Notes: generated from the sequence alone by a model not told the origin. A stretch of 64,000 nucleotides of DNA from Stutzerimonas azotifigens (GCF_013522725.1 NZ_JAAMRF010000007.1:248001-312000); one strand, 5' to 3'. Shown: positions 1 to 9,059, counted from the first letter of the stretch. Program-made: numbers and translations.

Positions 1-2252
1 GCGGCGCGGATGATCAGCGCAGGGCGGTCTCGGCCGGCCAGGCTGAAGCTTGCATAGTCGAACGCTTCGAACAGCGGGCGCAGCGCGTTGAATCGGCGCT
101 GCACGTCGTGTTCCACGAGGGCAAAGAACTGCCAGGGCAGGGCGACCTGCTCGACTTCGATCGCGGCGTGCTTGAGTTCGGGCTGTTTAGAAAGGGGGTC
201 GTGGTCCGGCAGCGTCAGGACGTTGCATCCCAGGCCCTTGAGAAAGCGATCGCCCCAATGCATTGGCAGGAAGGCTTGGCCAGGCTGCAGCGTGTCGTCC
301 CGGGTCACCGGCAGGATGAGGCTGCCGCGGCGGCTGCGCAGCCGTACCAGCTGACCTTCGAGCAGGCGTCTGCGCCGCATGTCGTCCGGATGCAACCCGA
401 GGAGCGCTTCCTCGACGTGACCGAAGAGCTGCGCTGCAGTGCCGGTCCGGCTCATGCCATGCCATTGATCGCGCAGGCGTCCGGTATTGAGCGTCAGGGG
501 ATAGCGCGCTTCGCGCCGTTCCCGTGGAGCCTGATAGTGCTCGGCAATGAAGCGGGCACGGCCGTTGGCGGTGGGAAAGACCCGGTTCGCGTAAAGTCGC
601 GTAGTGCCGGTTACGCTGCCGTCGGGGAATGGCCATTGCTGCGGGCCGATCCGCTCGATCAGCGCATAGTTCAGGCCGGTGAGATCAAGGTCCCGGCCGC
701 GCGTCAGTGCCTTGTATTCGTCGAACAGCTGGTCGGGCCGCTGGTAGTCGAAGCGGCTTGGCTGCTCCGGATGCAAACGTATTTCCAGGCGCCGTGCGAA
801 GTCGCAGGTGATCGACCAGTCTGCCCGCGCTTCGCCCGGGGCTGGCACTGCACTACGTACCCGGCTGACGCGGCGTTCGGAGTTGGTGACCGAACCCTCT
901 TTCTCGCCCCAGCTCGCCGCCGGCAATAGGAGGTCGGCATAGCGGCACGTCTCGGTGGTGAAGAACGCTTCCTGCACGACGACGAAGGGGCAGGTGGCAA
1001 GCGCCTCGTGGACGCCTCGCTGATCCGGCACCGACTGGGCGGGGTTGGTGCAGGCGATCCACAACGCCTTGATCTTCCCGGCGCGAACCTTCTCGAAGAG
1101 GTCGATGGCGTGTAGGCCGGGCGTTTCCGGAAGCTGCTCGACGCCCCAGTAAGCGGCCACCTCCTTGCGATGTTCGGGATTGCCCGCCTCGCGATGGCCC
1201 GGAAGCAGGTTGCTCAGGCTTCCGGTTTCCCGACCGCCCATGGCGTTGGGCTGTCCGGTCAGGGAGAAGGGGCCGGCGCCCGGCCGCCCGATCTGGCCGG
1301 TGGCCAGGTGCAGGTTGATCAGCGCGCTGTTCTTCGCGCTGCCGGCGGTGGACTGGTTCAGCCCCATGCACCAGAGCGACAGAAAGCTCGGGGCATTGCC
1401 GATCAGACGGGCGCACTGCTGCAGCGCCTCGACCGGGATCGCGCAGAGTTCGGAGACCATGGCCGGGTTGTAGTCGCGCACCAGCGCCTTGAGCGCCTCG
1501 AAGCCCTCGGTATGAGCGTCGATGAAGGTCCGGTCGACCCAGCCTTCCCACAGCAGAATGTGCATCAACCCATGGAACAGGGCCACGTCGCTACCCGGTT
1601 GGATGGCCAGGTGCAGATCGGCCAGGTCGCAGGTATCGGTGCGCCGCGGATCGACCACGATGACGCGCATCTCCGGGCGCCTCGCCTTGGCTTCTTCCAG
1701 GCGCCGGAAGAGTACGGGGTGGGCATAGGCCATGTTGCTGCCGACAATCAGCAGGCAGTCGCTCAGCTCGATGTCTTCATAGGAGCAGGGCGGGGCATCG
1801 GCGCCCAGGCTGCGCTTGTAGCCGACCACTGCCGACGACATGCACAGCCGCGAATTGCTGTCGATATTGTTGGTCCCGACAAGGGCGCGCGCCAGTTTGT
1901 TGAAGGCGTAGTAGTCCTCAGTCAGCAGCTGGCCGGAAATGTAGAACGCCACGCTGTCCGGGCCATGCTCGCGGATGGCCTCGGCAAATCGGTCGGCGAC
2001 GTGGTCCAGGGCGTTATCCCAGTCGATGCGGGCGCGTGCTAGACCTTTGCCCAGGCGCAGTTCGGGGTATAGGCCGCGAGCGGCGATATCGCCGGTGAGG
2101 TGCAGCGTCGAACCCTTGCTGCACAACTTGCCGAAGTTGGCCGGATGATCCGGGTCACCCTTGACGTTGTGGATGCGCGTTCCGTCGTGCTCGATCAGAA
2201 CGCCACAGCCGACGCCGCAGTAGCAGCAGGTGGACGCGGTTGTCTGATGCAT
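1..2252 (-). CDS. nasA: Assimilatory nitrate reductase, catalytic subunit (3' end off the window)
   Basis: Reduces nitrate to nitrite in the cytoplasm, the first step of nitrate assimilation, with a molybdopterin-guanine-dinucleotide cofactor and one [4Fe-4S] cluster. The frame starting at the ATG at 2252 is open to base 1, so the C-terminus is missing. The N-terminus carries the cluster motif CCYCGVGC (about residues 9-16) and a fourth Cys in KLCSKG about 30 residues later, followed by molybdopterin-oxidoreductase sequence such as NSALINLHLATGQIGRPGAG. It is the last gene of the nirB-nirD-nasA order usual in Pseudomonas and should share the nirB promoter and leader. The name nasA is also used for the MFS transporter of this locus; this entry is the enzyme (narB/nasC-like). 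Long reading frames on the opposite strand here are high-GC shadows. Confidence 0.93.
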   Translation of the reverse strand, partial: MHQTTASTCCYCGVGCGVLIEHDGTRIHNVKGDPDHPANFGKLCSKGSTLHLTGDIAARGLYPELRLGKGLARARIDWDNALDHVADRFAEAIREHGPDSVAFYISGQLLTEDYYAFNKLARALVGTNNIDSNSRLCMSSAVVGYKRSLGADAPPCSYEDIELSDCLLIVGSNMAYAHPVLFRRLEEAKARRPEMRVIVVDPRRTDTCDLADLHLAIQPGSDVALFHGLMHILLWEGWVDRTFIDAHTEGFEALKALVRDYNPAMVSELCAIPVEALQQCARLIGNAPSFLSLWCMGLNQSTAGSAKNSALINLHLATGQIGRPGAGPFSLTGQPNAMGGRETGSLSNLLPGHREAGNPEHRKEVAAYWGVEQLPETPGLHAIDLFEKVRAGKIKALWIACTNPAQSVPDQRGVHEALATCPFVVVQEAFFTTETCRYADLLLPAASWGEKEGSVTNSERRVSRVRSAVPAPGEARADWSITCDFARRLEIRLHPEQPSRFDYQRPDQLFDEYKALTRGRDLDLTGLNYALIERIGPQQWPFPDGSVTGTTRLYANRVFPTANGRARFIAEHYQAPRERREARYPLTLNTGRLRDQWHGMSRTGTAAQLFGHVEEALLGLHPDDMRRRRLLEGQLVRLRSRRGSLILPVTRDDTLQPGQAFLPMHWGDRFLKGLGCNVLTLPDHDPLSKQPELKHAAIEVEQVALPWQFFALVEHDVQRRFNALRPLFEAFDYASFSLAGRDRPALIIRA

Positions 2253-2313
2253 GGCGGCATCTCCTGGCAGGTAAGTTATGGTCTGAAGCGGCGAAAGCCT
2301 GGCGCGAGGCGTG

Positions 2314-2640
2314 TCATGGATGGGCGGTCTGCAGGTTCAGCGAAAGCAGCACACGACCGTTCTCCACCTTGGCGTCGTGGCGGTGGGCGCAGCCGTTGTC
2401 CGGAGCGACCGCATCGCCGCTCTCCAGGCTGATCTGCCAGTTGTGCAGCGGGCAGGCCACTAGCCGGCCGTAGACGATGCCCTGGGACAGCGGGCCGCCC
2501 TTGTGGGGGCAGCGATCGTCGAGGGCGAAGACTTGGTCGTCCGAGGTGCGAAACACCGCAATGGCCCCTGCGGGGCCTGCCACGATGCGCGCGCCGAGCG
2601 GGTTGATGTCTTCCAGTGCGCAGATGTCGAGCCAATTCAT
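2314..2640 (-). CDS. nirD: Nitrite reductase (NADH) small subunit, Rieske-type
   Basis: Small partner of assimilatory NADH-nitrite reductase, which reduces nitrite to ammonium. The 108-residue protein has a complete Rieske-like motif, CPHKGGPLS followed by CPLHNW, i.e. the Cys-X-His and Cys-X2-His ligand pairs, so it could hold a [2Fe-2S] cluster; the E. coli NirD lacks these ligands. I chose the ATG at 2640 (MNWLDICAL) because AGGACC lies just upstream; an ATG at 2658 would add six residues. It starts about 35 bp after the nirB stop, consistent with one operon nirB-nirD-nasA. Confidence 0.93.
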   Translation of the reverse strand: MNWLDICALEDINPLGARIVAGPAGAIAVFRTSDDQVFALDDRCPHKGGPLSQGIVYGRLVACPLHNWQISLESGDAVAPDNGCAHRHDAKVENGRVLLSLNLQTAHP

Positions 2641-2674
2641 CGGTAGGTCCTCATGCAAGCCGTGCGACGTTCAT

Positions 2675-5124
2675 TCAGGCGGGTTCGATCGTTTGCAGGC
2701 GGATCGTCTCGTACTCTTTCTTGAGCGCCTGGTCGGCGATCTGCTTCTTCCAGCCGTCTCCTTCGAAGCTGAGCGAGAACATCAGCCGCTGATGCAGCTC
2801 CTTTCGGCGCAGCGGGTCGCCGAGGACGATTTTCTTGATGTAGTCCAGGCCGACACGCTGCATGTAGTGCACCGTGCGCTCGAGATAGAACGCCTCTTCG
2901 CGATAGAGCTGGAGGAATGCGAAGCTGTATTCGGCCACGTCGCCCTCCGTCTTGACCTTGACGAAGAACTCGCCGGCCTCGGTCTTGATGCCACCGTTGC
3001 CGCCGATATAAAGCTCCCAGCCGGAATCGACGCCGATGATGCCGACGTCCTTGATTCCCGACTCGGCGCAATTGCGTGGGCAGGCCGAGACCGCCAGCTT
3101 GACCTTGTGCGGCGAATACATGCCGAACAGCGCTTTTTCCAGGTCGATGCCCAACTGAGTGGAATTCTGGGTACCGAAGCGGCAGAACTCCTGGCCGACA
3201 CAGGTTTTGACGGTGCGGATCGACTTGCCGTAGGCGTGCCCGTCGGGCATGTCCAGGTCCTTCCACACGGCCGGCAGGTCTTCCTTGCGGATGCCCAGCA
3301 GGTCGATGCGCTGTCCGCCGGTCACCTTGACCAGCGGCACCTGGTACTTGTCGGCCACATCGGCGATGCGCCGAAGCTCGGCGGCATTGGTGACGCCGCC
3401 GAACATGCGCGGGACGACGGAAAAGGTGCCGTCCTTCTGGATGTTGGCGTGGGCCCGCTCGTTGATGAAGCGCGACTGAGGATCGTCCTTGGCCTCGCCC
3501 GGCCAGGTCGAGATCAGGTAGTAGTTGAGTGCCGGGCGGCAGGTCGAGCAGCCGTTGGGTGTGCTCCAGGCCATGAACTGCATCGCTTCTGCCACGCTGA
3601 GCAGGTGGTGCTCGCGAATCGCCTGGCGTACCTGGCCATGGTTGAGGTCGCTGCACCCGCAGATGGCTTTCTCGCTCTTGGGCTTGACGTCCGCCGCGCC
3701 GCCGACGGTGTTCATCAGGATCTGCTCGACCAGGCCGGCGCAGGAGCCGCATGAGCTCGCGGCCTTGGTGTGCTTCTTCACGTCGTCCACGGAGAACAGG
3801 CCGTGCGCCTGGATCGACTTGACGATTGTTCCCTTGCACACCCCGTTGCACCCGCAGACCTCCATGTCGTCGGGCATCGACATGGCTTGTTCTGGCCCTG
3901 ATGGCCGGTGTCTCCGATGGCGCCTTCGCCAAACATCAGATGGTCGCGGATTTCGCTGACATTGTGATGCTCGCGAATCTGCCGGAAATACCAGCCGCCA
4001 TCGGCGGTGTCGCCGTAGAGGCAGGCACCCACCAGCACGTCGTCCTTGATCACCAGCTTCTTGTAGATGCCGCCGATGGGGTCCGACAGGGTGATGGTTT
4101 CGGTGCCTTCGGTGCCCTGGAAGTCGCCGGCCGAGAACAGGTCGATGCCGGTGACCTTGAGCTTGGTCGAGGTCACCGAACCCAGGTAGCGCGAGAAGCC
4201 CAGCATCGCCAGGTGGTTGGCGCAGACCTTCGCCTGTTCGAACAACGGCGCCACCAGCCCGTAAGCCGTGCCGCGGTGATTGGCACATTCGCCGACCGCA
4301 TAGACGCGCGGATCGTAGGTCTGCAGGGTATCGCTGACCAGAATCCCCCGATTGCAGGGAATGCCCGCTCTTTCGGCGAGTTCGCAATTGGGACGAATGC
4401 CCGCGGCCATGACGACGAGATCTGCCGGAACCACCTCACCGTCGGTGAACTTGACCGCACAGACGCGTCCTTCGCCATTATCGAGCAGCTCGGCGGTGTG
4501 CTTGGGCAGCAGAAACCTGAGTCCGCGTGCTTCGAGTGAGTCCTGCAGCAAACTTCCGGCCGTGCGATCGAGTTGGCGCTCCATCAGCGATTCGCCGATA
4601 TGCACCACGCTGACGTCCATGCCGCGCAGTTTCAGTCCGTTGGCCGCTTCCAGGCCGAGCAGGCCGCCGCCGATCACCACGGCGTGACGGTGCGTGGTCG
4701 CGGTTTCCATCATCGTGCGGGTGTCGGCGATATCGCGATAGCCGATCACACCCCGCAGGGTGTTGCCGGGTACCGGCAGCATGAAGGGGGTGGAGCCCGT
4801 GGCGATCAGCAGCCGGTCGTACTCGGCTTCGCTCCCGTCTTGGGCGATGACGCGCCGACCGGCGCGGTCGATCTGCATGACCTTGCTGTTCACACGCAGC
4901 TCGATGCCGTTGTCGCGGTACCACTGCAGGTCGTTGAGGACGATGTCTTCGAAGTTTTGCTCTCCGGCCAGCACCGGTGATAGCAGGATGCGGTTGTAGT
5001 TAGGGTGCGGCTCGGCACCAAAGACGGTGATGTCGTACAGCTCCGGTGCGAGCTTGAGCAGTTCTTCCAGAGTACGCACTCCGGCCATGCCGTTGCCGAT
5101 CATCACCAGCTTGAGTTTCTTCAT
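2675..5124 (-). pseudogene. nirB: Nitrite reductase (NADH) large subunit, split by a frameshift
   Basis: NirB carries electrons from NADH through FAD and iron-sulfur centres to siroheme, reducing nitrite to ammonium. The start is the ATG at 5124 (MKKLKLVMIGNGMAGVR) behind GGGAG. The first ~413 residues are the FAD/NAD-binding oxidoreductase part (GNGMAG; HAVVIGGGLLGLEAA). At about 3884-3891 the reading frame changes: the N-terminal frame runs on to a stop at 3778, while the frame holding MEVCGCNGVCKGTI, the BFD-type cysteine pairs (CGC, CGSC) and the siroheme/[4Fe-4S] ligands (CVGQEFC, CPRNC) continues to 2675. One missing base between AAC AAG and CC ATG explains it. Either a real null mutation, a sequencing error, or a gene split into two polypeptides (a second ATG lies at 3883). 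All downstream motifs are intact, which favours a recent change or an error. Confidence 0.88.
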
Positions 5125-5173
5125 GCCGATCTCCCACCGAGCGCCGGCGATTGCTCCGGCGTACCTAAAATGC

Positions 5174-5218
5174 AAAAACAAAAAGGCGTCCCACTGGTTA
5201 CCCAGTGAGGACGCCTTT
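5174..5218 (-). terminator. Leader terminator upstream of nirB (NasT-controlled)
   Basis: On the minus strand AAAGGCGTCC, CACTGG, loop GTAA, CCAGTG and GGACGCCTTT form a long stem with one bulged T, followed by a T-rich run (TTTTTGTTTTT). It lies about 50 nt before the nirB start and would stop transcription unless its 5' arm is captured by the hairpin at 5209-5222. Confidence 0.85.
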
Positions 5219-5263
5219 GTCCGGTCCCGTTCTCGGGAAGCCTGACCCTCCTCGTTGAAGGCC
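5209..5263 (-). promoter_or_regulatory. ANTAR-type two-hairpin antitermination element, nirB leader
   Basis: Hairpin P1 (5263-5244) has a 7-bp stem GGCCTTC/GAGGGTC (with G-U pairs) and hexaloop AACGAG. Hairpin P2 (5222-5209) has stem GGAC/GTCC and hexaloop AAAGGC. Both loops have A at position 1 and G at position 4, the signature of RNA targets of ANTAR-domain antiterminators. P2 uses the same AAAGGCGTCC that forms the 5' arm of the terminator, so P2 and the terminator exclude each other. The regulator NasT is encoded at 15818-16396. Confidence 0.8.
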
Positions 5264-5292
5264 AAGCTTTATGTGAATTGCGTCGATGCCAA

Positions 5293-5308
5293 TGCAGGTG
5301 GTGTGCCA
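5293..5308 (-). promoter_or_regulatory. Sigma54 (-24/-12) promoter of nirB-nirD-nasA
   Basis: Minus-strand TGGCACACCACCTGCA matches the sigma54 pattern TGGCAC-N5-TTGCA with the required GG-N10-GC spacing; only one base of the -12 box differs. Predicted start near 5282, placing the antitermination hairpins in the first 75 nt of the transcript. Confidence 0.75.
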
Positions 5309-5393
5309 GTCGGTTACTTGTACATAAAATCAATAAGTTATGGATTTTTGGTGATGTTATATCGAGATTATGGCGCACCTCGTTGAGGCGCCT

Positions 5394-5410
5394 TGCGCAG
5401 CGATGGTGCA
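5394..5410 (-). promoter_or_regulatory. Possible NtrC enhancer site upstream of nirB
   Basis: TGCGCAGCGATGGTGCA resembles the NtrC pattern TGCACYNNNNTGGTGCA with two mismatches, about 90 bp upstream of the sigma54 promoter, a usual enhancer distance. Single weak site, so the call is tentative. Confidence 0.4.
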
Positions 5411-5608
5411 GTTTGCGTGGGGTGCGCGTCGCTCGATCAGGGCGTTGACAGCCTTCGCTGGGTTTAAATAAAGTTGGGTCCTTGCGCCGATTTAGTCAGC
5501 TACTTGCGGGGCGCCAGGGATCGAGAGATCCCGAAATACCGCTAAAGCGCTGGTTCGGTGTTGCCTCTCACCGCTGCCCAGCGGAACCCACGAGGCGGGA
5601 ACCCATCG

Positions 5609-5914
5609 ATGAACGCAAAACTTCCTTCCCTTTGCCTGGCCCCGGCCGCGCAGAACCCTTGTAGCCGCAAAGTGCTGTTGGTCGGTGGCCACCAGCCGGC
5701 GCTGCTCCGTTGCCTTGACGGCTGGCCCAGGCACCGTGGCAAGCCGCGCGCGCTGCTGATCCAGTTCAATGCCGATGCCTGTTCGCTGGCCGAGTATCCG
5801 GACGACGCGTTCGATCTGGCCGTGGTGCAGGCGCCCGCAGCCGATGAGCTCGATCATTGCGTTCGCGAATTGACCCGCGTGGCACGGCAGGGGCTGATCA
5901 CCCGGCGGCGCTGA
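5609..5914 (+). CDS. Small hypothetical protein
   Basis: A 101-residue frame starting MNAKLPSLCLAPAAQNPC with GAGGCGGGAA just upstream. The middle (KVLLVGGHQPALLRCLDGWP) and end (FDLAVVQAPAADELDHCVRELTRVARQGL) look faintly like the strand-helix pattern of a short Rossmann or methyltransferase fragment, but no catalytic motif is visible. No family recognised. It is divergent from nirB and convergent with the phosphatase/kinase gene, ending 7 bp from it. Its promoter region overlaps the nirB control region, so it might be co-regulated with nitrate assimilation. A frame on the opposite strand is less likely because it lacks a good ribosome site. Confidence 0.5.
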   Translation: MNAKLPSLCLAPAAQNPCSRKVLLVGGHQPALLRCLDGWPRHRGKPRALLIQFNADACSLAEYPDDAFDLAVVQAPAADELDHCVRELTRVARQGLITRRR

Positions 5915-5920
5915 TCTCGC

Positions 5921-7615
5921 TCAGCCGTTGCCGATCAGCCAGACAAGTCCAGCCAGGTTGAGCAACAACGAGGCGAGTGCGATCGCGCGCCAGGTTTTCA
6001 ACGGCTCGCGTTCGAGCAGCGGTCGGGTACCGCCTGGGGCGATCGTCTGTTCGCCCTGTTCGAAGGCCAGCAACCATTCCTCGGCGGTTTCGAAGCGTTG
6101 CTCAGGGTCTGCTGCCAGTGTCCGCAAAAGCAGCCTTTCCACCCAGTCGGGCAAGTCCGGGCGGTAGCGCGACGGCGGCACGGCGGTACCGAAGCGCGGG
6201 CGCTGGAAGGCTTCGATCTCTCCGTACGGGTAATGCCCCGTGAGCAGGTAATAGAGGGTCACGCCTGCGGCATAGATATCCTGCCGGGGGCTTGGCGGCT
6301 CGCCCCTGAAGGCTTCCGGAGCGATGAAACTCGGCGTGCCCGGCAGGCTGTTGGGCTCGTCACGCGACAGGCCGGGGCAGTACGCCAGGCCGAAGTCCAG
6401 CAGGCGCAGCTCGCCGTCGTCATCCATATGCAGGTTCTCCGGTTTCACGTCGCGGTGCAGGATGTTGCGTCGATGCAGCATGCCGAGCGGACGGATTACC
6501 CGTGGCGCGGTTTCCAGCCACTGGGTCAACGGCATCGGACCCTGTTGTCGAAACCGTTGCGCCAGGCTCTGGCCCAGGTACTCGCGCTGCACGTAGTACA
6601 GGTGCTGGCGCTGCGCCAGGCTATGCAATTCCGGAAAGCAGCGCCCGGCCACGCGGCGCAGGAACCACTCCTCCTGCAGCAGCGCAGGGCCGGCCGACGG
6701 ATCTTCGCTGCGACTCGGGGGCAGGGTTTTCAATAGCCAAGGGTGTGCTTGGGCATCGGTTACCCGATAGATCATCGACTGCCGGGATTCGGCGAGCAGC
6801 CCCTCGACCGTCCAGCCTTCGAACCGTTGCCCGGCGCGCAGTCTCGGTGGCAGGGGCCATTGCTCCAGCTGGGCGAGGTTGTCGGCCAGACCTGCCTCGG
6901 GCAGCGCCTGTACCCGCACGAGCACGGCGCTGGCGTTGTCTCCGCTTCCGGCCAGGTGCGCCGCCTTTACCAGGGTGCTGGCGGAGCGGGAGAGGTCGGG
7001 CTCAGCCTGCAGGACTTCGGCGATGTCGCGCTCGGGCAGGGCCGACCAGACGCCGTCGCTGAGGACGACGAAACAGTCGCCTTCGCGCAGCTGGCCTTCG
7101 AGAAAGTCGACCACCAGATGCTGGTCCAACCCCAATGCGCGCTTGAGCACATGCTGCATGCCCGGTTGCTGCCAGATGTGATCTTCACTGAGGCGTTCGA
7201 GTGTGGCGTCAGCCCAGCGATACGCCCGGCAGTCGCCCACGTGGGCCAGGGTGAAACGGGTGCCGCGCAGCACCAGGGCGGTGAGCGTGGTCAGCAGCGG
7301 CTGGCCGTTGCCGTTGGCCTGTAGCCAGCGATTCTGCGCGGCGAGTAGCCGCTCGAGTGCATGGGTTACCGCCCAGGTTTCGGGCGTCGAGTAATAGTCG
7401 AGTGCCAGGGCCTGCAGGGTCGCGCGGGCGGCCAGACCGCCGTCGGCGCAATGACTGACGCCGTCGGCCACCGCCAGCAGGAAGCCCTTGCTCAAGGCAA
7501 GCGAGGGTGCCGGTGTGACGACACGGATGGCGTCCTGGTTTTCGCTGCGCGGGCCAGTGGCGCTCGCTTCACCGAAGGTCAGTTGCAGGGGCATGGAGAG
7601 TTCCGCATAGGGCAA
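5921..7615 (-). CDS. Bifunctional PP2C phosphatase / serine-threonine kinase
   Basis: A 564-residue fusion of a PP2C-type protein phosphatase (about residues 10-240; SENQDAI, VADGVSHCADGG, VVLSDGVW, SGDNASAV) and a Hanks-type kinase (about 265-535; HRDVKPENLHMDDDG with the catalytic Asp, LLDFGLAYC with the metal-binding DFG, PGTPSFIAPEA). A C-terminal hydrophobic stretch (IALASLLLNLAGLVWLIG) probably anchors it to the inner membrane. It lies directly downstream of the nitrate transporter gene (31 bp) and should be co-transcribed with it; the same arrangement is known in P. aeruginosa. A second start at MPLQLTFGEAS (7594) is possible. The substrate is unknown; the context suggests a link to nitrate assimilation. 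Confidence 0.9.
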   Translation of the reverse strand: MPYAELSMPLQLTFGEASATGPRSENQDAIRVVTPAPSLALSKGFLLAVADGVSHCADGGLAARATLQALALDYYSTPETWAVTHALERLLAAQNRWLQANGNGQPLLTTLTALVLRGTRFTLAHVGDCRAYRWADATLERLSEDHIWQQPGMQHVLKRALGLDQHLVVDFLEGQLREGDCFVVLSDGVWSALPERDIAEVLQAEPDLSRSASTLVKAAHLAGSGDNASAVLVRVQALPEAGLADNLAQLEQWPLPPRLRAGQRFEGWTVEGLLAESRQSMIYRVTDAQAHPWLLKTLPPSRSEDPSAGPALLQEEWFLRRVAGRCFPELHSLAQRQHLYYVQREYLGQSLAQRFRQQGPMPLTQWLETAPRVIRPLGMLHRRNILHRDVKPENLHMDDDGELRLLDFGLAYCPGLSRDEPNSLPGTPSFIAPEAFRGEPPSPRQDIYAAGVTLYYLLTGHYPYGEIEAFQRPRFGTAVPPSRYRPDLPDWVERLLLRTLAADPEQRFETAEEWLLAFEQGEQTIAPGGTRPLLEREPLKTWRAIALASLLLNLAGLVWLIGNG

Positions 7616-7645
7616 CAGCCACCGGTTGCGGCGGCTGCGTCAGGA

Positions 7646-8857
7646 TCAGACCCGGGCGGCGGTCACCGCGGCCGAACCCCAAGTGGTCCGCCAGCGCTGC
7701 TTGACGTTGTACAGGCCGATCCAGGCTAGCACGCCGAGGCTGGCGAAAAGCCAGAGGCCGAGCTGATAGTCGCCGGTGGCCTGTTTGACGGCGCCAAGGC
7801 CGGCGGTCAACAGAAATCCACCGACGCCGCCAGCCATCCCCACCAGGCCGGTCATCACGCCAATCTCCCGGTGGAAGCGCTGCGGTACCAGCTGGAATAC
7901 CGCGCCGTTGCCGGCGCCCAGGCTGAGCATCGCGACCACGAACAGCGCCAGCGCGGCGGTCGAGCTGGGCAGGTTGATTCCGACCAAGGCGATGCACAGG
8001 GCCGCCACGGTATACATCACCAGCAGCGAGCGGATGCCACCGATACGGTCGGCCAGGGCTCCGCCGAGCGGGCGCATCATGCTGCCGGCGAATACGCAGG
8101 CCGCCGTGTAGTAGCCGGCCTTGACCGGGTCGAAGCCGTATTGGTCGTAGAAGTAGCCGGGCAGGGTGCTGGCCAGGCCGAGGAAGCCGCCGAAGGTCAC
8201 GCTGTAAAAGAACATGAACCACCAACTGTCCGGGTCGCCCAGTGCCTTCATGTAGTCGGCCATGGACTTGGGTGCCGGACGGTTGGGCGCGTTGCGCGCC
8301 ATCCCCGCGAACAGCACCAGGACCAGCACCAGCGGCACCAGTGCCAGGCCGAATACGTTGTTCCAGCCGAACAGTGCGGCAAGCCCCGGGGCGAACAGCG
8401 CCGCCAGCACCGTTCCGGAGTTACCCGCCCCGGCGATGCCCATGGCCTTGCCCTGATGTTCGGCCGGGTACCACTGGGAGGCCAGCGGCAGCGCCACGGC
8501 GAAGGAGGCGCCGGCGAATCCGAGGAACAGGCCGAGCAGCAGTGCCTGCTCATAGCTGCGAATGCCGAACGACCAGGCCAGCAGCAGCGCGGCAATGACC
8601 ATCACCTGACCGAGCAGACCGGCAGTTTTCGGTGAAGTACGGTCGGCCAGCATGCCGAGCGCGAGGCGCAGGATCGCGCCGGAGAGGATCGGGGTGGCCA
8701 CCATGAAGGCGCGCTGCTGGGTAGTAAGCCCGAGGTCGGCGGCAATCTGTACCCCCAGCGGCCCGAGCACATACCAGACCATGAAGCTCAGGTCGAAGTA
8801 GAGAAAAGCGACGAACAGGGTCGGCGCATGGCCTGCTTTCCAGAAACTCGTATTCAT
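7646..8857 (-). CDS. nasA: MFS nitrate/nitrite transporter (NarK/NasA family)
   Basis: Inner-membrane carrier of the nitrate/nitrite porter family that brings nitrate in for assimilation. The 403-residue protein has about 12 hydrophobic segments and NNP-type motifs such as GAGNSGTVLAALFAPGLA and GAGNGAVFQLVPQRF (the two nitrate-signature regions), with LADRTSPK and LADRIGGIR in the MFS loop positions. I chose ATG 8857 (MNTSFWKAG) because GGAGAGG lies 8 nt upstream; an in-frame GTG three codons earlier overlaps that site. It has its own sigma54 promoter and antitermination leader and is followed by the phosphatase/kinase gene. It gives a second uptake route beside the ABC importer nrtABD. Confidence 0.92.
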   Translation of the reverse strand: MNTSFWKAGHAPTLFVAFLYFDLSFMVWYVLGPLGVQIAADLGLTTQQRAFMVATPILSGAILRLALGMLADRTSPKTAGLLGQVMVIAALLLAWSFGIRSYEQALLLGLFLGFAGASFAVALPLASQWYPAEHQGKAMGIAGAGNSGTVLAALFAPGLAALFGWNNVFGLALVPLVLVLVLFAGMARNAPNRPAPKSMADYMKALGDPDSWWFMFFYSVTFGGFLGLASTLPGYFYDQYGFDPVKAGYYTAACVFAGSMMRPLGGALADRIGGIRSLLVMYTVAALCIALVGINLPSSTAALALFVVAMLSLGAGNGAVFQLVPQRFHREIGVMTGLVGMAGGVGGFLLTAGLGAVKQATGDYQLGLWLFASLGVLAWIGLYNVKQRWRTTWGSAAVTAARV

Positions 8858-8962
8858 CTTGCACACCTCTCCGTCATGGGCCGACTAGCGCCTGGGCGCG
8901 ACGCTGGCCGGATGCACCGCTTGCTGCGCGTCGCAGCATGAAGCGCGCTTTCGGGCGTAAAA

Positions 8963-9017
8963 CGAAAAAGGCGCCACGCGCTTGCCGGAAATTCCGGCAA
9001 GCGACGCGACGCCTTTG
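8963..9017 (-). terminator. Leader terminator upstream of the nasA transporter
   Basis: On the minus strand AAAGGCGTCGCG pairs with CGTGGCGCCTTTTT, enclosing an inner stem CGCTTGCCGGAA/TTCCGGCAAGCG, with a T run at the end. A strong terminator about 110 nt before the start codon. Confidence 0.85.
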
Positions 9018-9047
9018 TCTGCATATGGCGCAACCGTCGTTGGCTGC
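9008..9047 (-). promoter_or_regulatory. ANTAR-type two-hairpin antitermination element, nasA transporter leader
   Basis: P1 (9047-9030): stem GCAGCC/GGTTGC, hexaloop AACGAC. P2 (9019-9008): stem GAC/GTC, hexaloop AAAGGC, sharing AAAGGCGTC with the terminator's 5' arm. Loop letters A1 and G4 are conserved as in the nirB and nrtA leaders. The P2 stem is only 3 bp here and would need protein to be stable. Confidence 0.75.
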
Positions 9048-9059
9048 GGGGTTAGCCGC

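Noticed and set aside
1170..2042. Long plus-strand frame of 290 residues across the nitrate reductase gene
   Set aside because: It is antisense to a clear molybdoenzyme frame and has the Ala/Gly/Arg-rich composition of a high-GC shadow.
2477..3754. 425-residue plus-strand frame opposite nirB
   Set aside because: Antisense to conserved NirB motifs, with no start signal or family features.
3884..3891. Programmed -1 frameshifting as the explanation of the nirB break
   Set aside because: No canonical slippery heptamer or downstream pseudoknot is evident, and programmed shifts are not known to me in nirB; an indel is simpler.
5125..5265. Extended N-terminus of nirB and small frames across its leader
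   Set aside because: They run through the terminator hairpin; the ATG at 5124 has a clear ribosome site and matches the family start.
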